Source: Picochlorum sp. 'celeri'
Taxonomy: Eukaryota > Chlorophyta > Trebouxiophyceae
DNA length: 64,000 bases
NCBI GenBank assembly: GCA_010909725.1
Contig: JAACMV010000010.1
Location: 186,001-250,000, forward strand
Reading direction: 5' to 3'
Shown: positions 58,830 to 64,000 of the stretch, piece by piece
How the letters are laid out: every line of letters starts with the position of its first letter
How positions within the stretch are numbered: position 1 is the first letter of the stretch
Notes under the pieces: model-generated
The model's input: only the letters and a program-made list of their open reading frames with translations
Told to the model about the DNA's origin: nothing
The model's database searches: none
Program-made: the position numbers and the translations under genes

Positions 58830-60734
58830 TTAGTGTACACACAAGGATCTAGCATGATCATAGTTGTTTTCCGTCATCTGAGGACTCTGCCAGGTGATGC
58901 CCTTCACACGCCTGCCCCCTTCTGGAGGGAGCATATGTACATGTGTGGGAGAAAATGTCATTCCAAACATCTTTCCACACTCAATATCTTTGCCACATAC
59001 TGCAGTAGCATCGGGTTTCTTCATACTTTCTTCTACCTGGAGCAGTTTATCTACAGTTTCCAAACTACCTATTTCTGGAATAAAGTAGATGACGCATCGC
59101 TGGTTGAGATCCAACGAAACTCCATCAGCACAGTCGTATAGGAATGTGTGAGGATCGATCGAGGCAGGATCCTCATGATTCAAGTCTTTGAGAGGAGTCG
59201 ATGAAATTTCTTTCACACGTCGCACATCCCCAACATCAGCCCACATAACCTGGTGACCCATGGAGAGGAGAGATGCAGTTGAGTTGAACATAATTTCTCT
59301 TCGTACGATGTCGTCATCACCACCATGCTCTCTGGAAGTTGAATGGAAGTACACAGCCACACTGAGAACATACAAGTGGGACCAACACAACTCATCTGAA
59401 GTGATCACAAGCGGATGTATTTGTAACGACTGCAAATGACACATGGCTTCCATCAATTCTGGTATTTGATCCGCTGACGTGCAAGCAAGAAGTAAAACTA
59501 CGTGCTCCTTCGCGACGAATTCTGCAAGCTCCTCCAGCTCGTGGACAGGAGCCTGGTGATCGTGAGCGCTATTTCCACCACGAATCATCAATGGAAAGTC
59601 CTTTCCAGAATCCATTGATATTGCACCGCACTCGACAGTACCACTGTGCTTCACTATTGGGTCTGTCTGTGTCTTTGGCATGTAGCTGGCATATTCACAT
59701 GGACAGACAGCAGGTCTCATGCGCCGAATGATACACATGGGTGTGTCTTCTTCGCATGGAGACACTTTGAACTCAGTATGCCTGCCCGTCCCGAGGTGAC
59801 CCTGGTAGTCACCATACTGAAATGACAAGACCCCATTTACATATGCATACCAATTGCTGAATTGAACACTCGTCCAGATGTTAATCTCGTTGATTGTTTC
59901 ATCCGATTGATTTCCTAAATACGGCCTGGAGTGCTGATAATGCATGATCGCTCCCAATTCTGTGGCATCCACAACATCCACCAAGCCATCCGCAATGACT
60001 TGGTTGAGAAACCAATTATCACACCTCGATTTCCCCCAAATGAAGGGAGGCACACTTTGATTAATTAAAATCTGCGAGCTGGATGTCCACGAGAACACGT
60101 CCAACCCTCCAAACGTGTGCAAAATTGCATCCTCATTATTCTGCCCATACTGTTCTGTAACTTCTATGCTTTGACCGATATCAATCCGGGCTGAAGTCAC
60201 GAAATATCCTCTATTCCTTGTAACACGATGCGACCATTGATGTATGTGTATCAGAGCGTCAATATACCGTTGCGATATATGTATATCGCTATTTATCAGT
60301 GTCACAAGGCCTCCTTGTCCAACTGAGGAGGCAACCTCAAGAATTGCATGAAACAGGGGAATCTCATGAAAGCCTCTATGTATAAAGCGAATAAAATGAA
60401 CTCTCTCGGACTTTAGCGACCGTTGAATACGATGTATGCTTTGCTCATGATCCAGAATGATGTATATAGTCGGAGCAGGCTGAATACCAAGCCATGACGA
60501 AAGTGCCGTCAACTGTGATCGAGCATCATGATCTGTTCTGAATGGCTTGAAGACTGATACAATTGAATGGTCCAGCACCACCCCTCTTGTTTCTTCGACT
60601 CCTGGGGACGACAACAGCCTCACCAAAATCACCACCATCAGCCCAAGGTACAACACCAGTCTTGCACTCCATCCTGCCAGCCTGGATTCCCCCAAGCGTT
60701 TCGGGAGGATCCCCAACCTACTTGACTGCCTCAT
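58830..60734 (-). CDS. Type II membrane protein with two glycosyltransferase-like domains
   Basis: 634 residues, single exon. The start is the first ATG, at 60734 (MRQSSRLGILPKRL). An anchor lies at about residues 24-40 (LVLYLGLMVVILVRLL). Domain 1 (about 65-350): TIYIILDHEQSIHRIQ, LVTLINSDIHISQRYIDALI, LDVFSWTSSSQILI, then IWGKSRCDNWFLNQVI. This is the layout of nucleotide-sugar transferases acting through an SDI motif. Domain 2 (about 415-620) resembles PF03407 (AMCHLQSLQIHPLVITSDEL; STASLLSMGHQVMWADVGDV, where the DxD is DVGD). Both assignments rest on motif resemblance. Catalysis by domain 2 is uncertain. Confidence 0.6.
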   Translation of the reverse strand: MRQSSRLGILPKRLGESRLAGWSARLVLYLGLMVVILVRLLSSPGVEETRGVVLDHSIVSVFKPFRTDHDARSQLTALSSWLGIQPAPTIYIILDHEQSIHRIQRSLKSERVHFIRFIHRGFHEIPLFHAILEVASSVGQGGLVTLINSDIHISQRYIDALIHIHQWSHRVTRNRGYFVTSARIDIGQSIEVTEQYGQNNEDAILHTFGGLDVFSWTSSSQILINQSVPPFIWGKSRCDNWFLNQVIADGLVDVVDATELGAIMHYQHSRPYLGNQSDETINEINIWTSVQFSNWYAYVNGVLSFQYGDYQGHLGTGRHTEFKVSPCEEDTPMCIIRRMRPAVCPCEYASYMPKTQTDPIVKHSGTVECGAISMDSGKDFPLMIRGGNSAHDHQAPVHELEELAEFVAKEHVVLLLACTSADQIPELMEAMCHLQSLQIHPLVITSDELCWSHLYVLSVAVYFHSTSREHGGDDDIVRREIMFNSTASLLSMGHQVMWADVGDVRRVKEISSTPLKDLNHEDPASIDPHTFLYDCADGVSLDLNQRCVIYFIPEIGSLETVDKLLQVEESMKKPDATAVCGKDIECGKMFGMTFSPTHVHMLPPEGGRRVKGITWQSPQMTENNYDHARSLCVH

Positions 60735-61066
60735 TGATACTCCATGAAGACATCTACGTGTGATACGACTGCATCTTGTGCTGTAGAGAATACGTGCAAA
60801 AATATCCCGGCGCTCCTTCACCCTCTATGCTGCAAACGCAATGCTTTCTCATGGATCTCAATTATGAAACACAATAGTATATACTTCTCACGAAAGAATC
60901 GAATGGTGGAATAAACACATGATTCAAATTCCTGAAAAGTTTCGTGAATAAACATTTAAATACATCACCCCTATCAGGATTGGATTGCAAATGCTGCTCC
61001 ATCGATGATATAGATTCTAGACAGAGGCAATTCGCATTGTAAATCTTACTCTATTTCTAAAAATTC
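60735..61066. other. Divergent intergenic region, nothing recognised
   Basis: 332 AT-rich bases between the tandem glycosyltransferase (minus) and the plastid SDR (plus). Confidence 0.4.
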
Positions 61067-61936
61067 ATGATGATGAAAGCATCGATTTCTTCAACATCTG
61101 CAAGGAGCTGCCTTGTCAGCCAGCAGCAAGTGAGAGGCGGTGTATCTACCCCCGTTGCTGTCCGATATACCATGAATACTGCAAAACACGCAGTCTTCAT
61201 GGGGACAAAAGGAGTATCATCGTCGAAAATCAGAAGGGGTGATGCGGTGCAGACCTCTGCCGCGATAGATCCGGATAATGCTTCTATTTTGGTTGCTGGT
61301 GGAGGAGGAGTGGGACTGGAGGTGACTCGTAGGTTGAAAGATATGGGTGCTTGGGTGTGGCAACTTCAGAGGACTGAGAAGCGTAGAAAGGAAATTGAAG
61401 ATATGATGGCCATTGTTGCTATTGGAGACGCTATGAACCCAGAAGATCTTGACAAGACGTTTGCTGCCATTGATGGGGTGGATGCTGTGGTGTCCACGAT
61501 TGGTGGAACAACTGCCGATCCGTCAGCGGATTCGACAGGAAATATTAACCTGATTGAAGCTGCTGTCAAGCATGGAGTGCAAAAGTTCATTCTGGTGACA
61601 TCGATTGGTACAGGTGACTCAAAAGACGGGTGCTCACCTGATGTCTATGATGTGCTCAAGCCAGTGCTTTTGGAGAAGGAAAAGGCAGAGGCCAAGCTCA
61701 AGTCAACCGATATGGACTGGATTATTATTCGACCTGGAGGATTGCAGTCTGAGGAACCTACCGGAAATGGTGTGTTGACGGAGAATACCACTGTTTGTGG
61801 AACAATCACTCGTGGTGATGTGGCAGATCTTGTGTGCAAGGCTATGCGCTCTAGTTCAGCTGATAGAAAGGTTTTGAGCGCTGTAGATACAGAGAAAATG
61901 TTTGGATCTCCAGAATTTGAGATATTCAAGCTATAA
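61067..61936 (+). CDS. Plastid atypical SDR (NAD(P)-binding, NmrA/At5g02240-like)
   Basis: 289 residues, single exon. The first ~65 residues are Ser/Thr/Val-rich and basic (MMMKASISSTSARSCLVSQQ), a plastid transit peptide. A Rossmann fold follows: ILVAGGGGVGLEVTRRLKDM (nucleotide-binding glycines), then GDAMNPEDLDKTFAAIDGVD, AVVSTIGGTTADP, LIEAAVKHGVQKFILVTSIG and DWIIIRPGGLQSEEPTGN. The catalytic Tyr-x-x-x-Lys of classical SDRs is not obvious, as in the atypical group of Ycf39 and NmrA-like proteins. The role is unknown. It converges on the PTRH2-like gene with 57 bases between stops. Confidence 0.82.
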   Translation: MMMKASISSTSARSCLVSQQQVRGGVSTPVAVRYTMNTAKHAVFMGTKGVSSSKIRRGDAVQTSAAIDPDNASILVAGGGGVGLEVTRRLKDMGAWVWQLQRTEKRRKEIEDMMAIVAIGDAMNPEDLDKTFAAIDGVDAVVSTIGGTTADPSADSTGNINLIEAAVKHGVQKFILVTSIGTGDSKDGCSPDVYDVLKPVLLEKEKAEAKLKSTDMDWIIIRPGGLQSEEPTGNGVLTENTTVCGTITRGDVADLVCKAMRSSSADRKVLSAVDTEKMFGSPEFEIFKL

Positions 61937-61993
61937 ATATATTATTAGTATGCTAATGTGAATTACTATATAATCAAACACCATATGAGATGG

Positions 61994-62503
61994 TTAGAGT
62001 TTCTGTAGTGATGAGACAATAGATGACACGGAGCTCGCGTCTCCTGGTCCTATCACCATGGCTTTTCTCATTTTATTTCTTGTTTCAGAGTCAAATGTCA
62101 CAAATGTATGCGTTGGCATGTGCATCTCTCGAGCTCTCATTTGAAACTCTTGCAGTTCTGTCTCCTTTGCAGCAGAATATGATTCAATGACATGCCCTGT
62201 GGCCTCCCATTCTGCCAATCTAGGGTCCCTCCGTTTATATAACTTTTTGAATTGACCTAAAACTGTTCTAGATGCGACATCTGCCAGAAAAGACAGATCT
62301 TGTCTCAAGTCAGCTAGCAAAACGATGGCCAGCACGAGGTGCTCACCTCCTTGAGTGACTGAACCTGAGCTAGTTGATGATGGGTACAGAGCGAAAATCT
62401 TTTTCTTCAACTTTTTAAGAGAAAAATAGTTTCCTAATGCGTATCCAACGCAGAATGCAGAAGAGACCATAAGGGTCGTCTGCTGCCACGATGCAGCAAC
62501 CAT
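61994..62503 (-). CDS. PTRH2 (peptidyl-tRNA hydrolase 2)-like protein, probable pseudoenzyme
   Basis: 169 residues, single exon. An N-terminal membrane segment (LMVSSAFCVGYALGNYFSLK) followed by the PTH2 fold is the layout of mitochondrial PTRH2/Bit1. Matching blocks are LVLAIVLLADLRQDLSFLAD, FKKLYKRRDPRLAEWEATGH and HTFVTFDSETRNKMRKAMVI, ending GPGDASSVSSIVSSLQKL. The catalytic loop differs: the family's GKGK...CSHA signature is replaced by RQDLSFLADVASRT, so the conserved Lys and His are absent. The GRTQ motif is SETRN. The fold is probably kept with activity lost. The overall identity is low, so this call is moderate. Confidence 0.6.
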   Translation of the reverse strand: MVAASWQQTTLMVSSAFCVGYALGNYFSLKKLKKKIFALYPSSTSSGSVTQGGEHLVLAIVLLADLRQDLSFLADVASRTVLGQFKKLYKRRDPRLAEWEATGHVIESYSAAKETELQEFQMRAREMHMPTHTFVTFDSETRNKMRKAMVIGPGDASSVSSIVSSLQKL

Positions 62504-62922
62504 ACCAGTGGGATTGATCAGTGCTATCAGTACTACTTAAGACGTACAATGTGCAAATGTTGTGCGATTTCAAATGTCATCTCCATCATGCATGCAACAC
62601 AAGGCGAACAATTGAGCCTCGCCACATTGCGTTCATATGTACTCCTATCAAAGAGGACATTCAATGGGAACTAGCAGTTCACCCTTTGTTTGAATACAAT
62701 GCTCATTGAATCCGGCCAAGCGTGATACCTGAAGAGCATGCTCACATATTTTAATTACTGCATTCTAGTCATCGTGATTATTTAAAGGGGTATATGCTCC
62801 ATACTGAATCGATTCTGTTCGTCGCATGGCCTTGCATAGCAGCATGGCATGCTCGAGTTCTTCTGGATGATGAGAAAGCATGAAGGTGGATACGAATCAA
62901 TTAATGATTTACAGATAGCACA
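62504..62922. other. Divergent intergenic region, nothing recognised
   Basis: 419 bases between the PTRH2-like gene and SPB4; only short frames. Confidence 0.4.
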
Positions 62923-64000
62923 ATGACTTCTTCGAAAAGGTTTTCGGAGCTTGGGCTCACCGAAGAGACTCTGAATGTGATTGAGAATGTGCTTGGTTTT
63001 GAACGTGCAACTCCAGTGCAAGAGGCGACAATTCCTTTGTTCAGTGGGAACAAGGATGTATCTGTTGACGCCTGTACTGGTTCAGGGAAGACATTGGCTT
63101 TTGTGGTCCCAATTATCGAAAAGCTCCGTAGATTGGCTAGACCTTTGAAAAAGCATCAGGTCGGTGCTGTGATCCTGTCTCCCACGCGTGAGTTGGCTAG
63201 GCAAATCATGGAGGTGGCTTCTTGTTTTATTAAAACATTGGATTGGGCGTCTGTATCGCTGCTGGTTGGAGGAAGGTATGACATATTTGCAAGACTTGTG
63301 TGAGATGATCTGTCCTGAGATGACGTGTTGTATCTTGTGATGCCAGGGATCCGCAAGAAGATGTAGCCATGCTCCAGAATGACGGATGTACGTTATTAAT
63401 TGGTACTCCGGGTAGAATCGATGATGTCTTTGAAAGGTGTAGATTTATAGACTTGAAGTCTTTGGAAGTGTTGGTGTTGGATGAAGCTGACAGACTGTTA
63501 GACATGGGGTTCGAGCGCCAGATTGATTCCATCATGAAGAAAATTCCACGGCAGAGAAGGACAGGATTATTTAGTGCGACGCAAACAGATGCGGTCAAGG
63601 CCCTTGCACGAGCAGGGTTGAGAAATCCCATTCGGGTTGCTGTTGCTGTGGAATACAAATCCTCCAAATCAGAGACAGCAAAAGGTCAGGTGACCCCTGG
63701 TTCGCTACAGGTTTATTATCGAATTACAGATCAAAGACAGAAAGTATGTGATCTATTTCACTTTTTAGCTGCTCACAGTTCGGAAAAGGTGATTGTGTAT
63801 TTTTTGACATGTGCCTGTGTTGATTATTTTCACCTGGCTATTAGAGCCATGTTGAAAGCTTCCGGGAAGACGAATCCTCCCAAATTGATGCTACACACTC
63901 TTCATGGACGAATGAAACAAGCCGCTCGGGAAGCCTCGCTGAATGCCTTCTCCAAGGCTGATTCGGGTATTTTGATTGCAACAGATGTGGCTGCACGAGG
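62923..64000 (+). CDS. SPB4: SPB4/DDX55-type DEAD-box RNA helicase, partial, 2 exons seen
   Basis: ATP-dependent RNA helicase of 60S subunit maturation in the nucleolus, cut by the right edge. Exon 1 is 62923-63275 and exon 2 begins at 63347 (71-nt intron, GTATGA donor, GCCAG acceptor; join LLVGGR|DPQEDV). Motifs in order: Q motif FERATPVQEA, motif I ACTGSGKT, Ia PTRELARQI, Ib TPGRIDD, II VLDEADRL, III FSATQ, then IV VIVYFLTCACVDYF, LHGRMKQAAR and ATDVAARG at the edge. The combination of FSATQT and FLTCACVDYF is typical of SPB4/DDX55. About 220 further residues are expected downstream. Confidence 0.93.

Overview
This is nuclear DNA of a eukaryotic green alga. Supporting evidence: a plastid LHCII (Lhcb-type) gene whose precursor has a short stroma-type transit peptide and no signal peptide, a plant-type XEG113-like glycosyltransferase, and plastid adenylate kinase and SDR genes. 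Genes are densely packed on both strands with little intergenic space. Introns are few and short (56 to 295 nt in the 15 I can place), with 5' splice sites enriched for GTRCGT. Most genes have one exon, including one of 4.2 kb. A primary-plastid chlorophyte, possibly of prasinophyte grade, fits best. The species cannot be fixed from the sequence.

Layout. 1-13115: RPA1 (cut by the left edge), XEG113-like glycosyltransferase, membrane protein, TCP11-like protein, MFS transporter, plastid ICMT-like methyltransferase, RBP45/47-like RRM protein. 13116-21367: a duplicated and decaying block. It holds a frameshifted relic of the RIO2 C-terminus, two paralogous bZIP genes on either side of an F-box/WD40 gene, and a relic of a second WD40 5' end. 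21368-24615: divergent RIO2 and NLE1/Rsa4, which act in 40S and 60S subunit maturation. 24902-24986: a circularly permuted tRNA-Cys(GCA) gene with its 3' half upstream of its 5' half; this is the most striking element. 25193-36909: fasciclin protein, DCP1, ALG5, truncated hemoglobin, PC-esterase-like protein, helicase-associated-domain protein, and a 1390-residue secreted TSP1/G8/beta-helix protein. 37018-44902: CPSF6-like RRM, EVE/THYN1, acylphosphatase, RAD16, plastid adenylate kinase, GT14. 45708-52729: an unknown protein whose start codon is followed directly by an intron, then TOM22, SDHAF3, an OSCA/TMEM63 channel and LHCII. 53089-64000: alpha/beta hydrolase, dihydroxyacetone kinase, two-box HMG protein, coiled-coil membrane protein, tandem-domain glycosyltransferase, plastid SDR, a PTRH2-like protein lacking catalytic residues, and SPB4/DDX55 (cut by the right edge).

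Most genes are unrelated housekeeping functions. Possible functional neighbourhoods are RIO2/NLE1 (ribosome assembly) and TOM22/SDHAF3 (mitochondria). Glycan-related enzymes are frequent: XEG113-like, ALG5, PC-esterase-like, GT14 and the tandem glycosyltransferase. No transposon, CRISPR array, rRNA or virus-like region was recognised. Exon joins were worked out by hand from reading frame, splice dinucleotides and protein homology. Family assignments rest on remembered motifs, not on a search.
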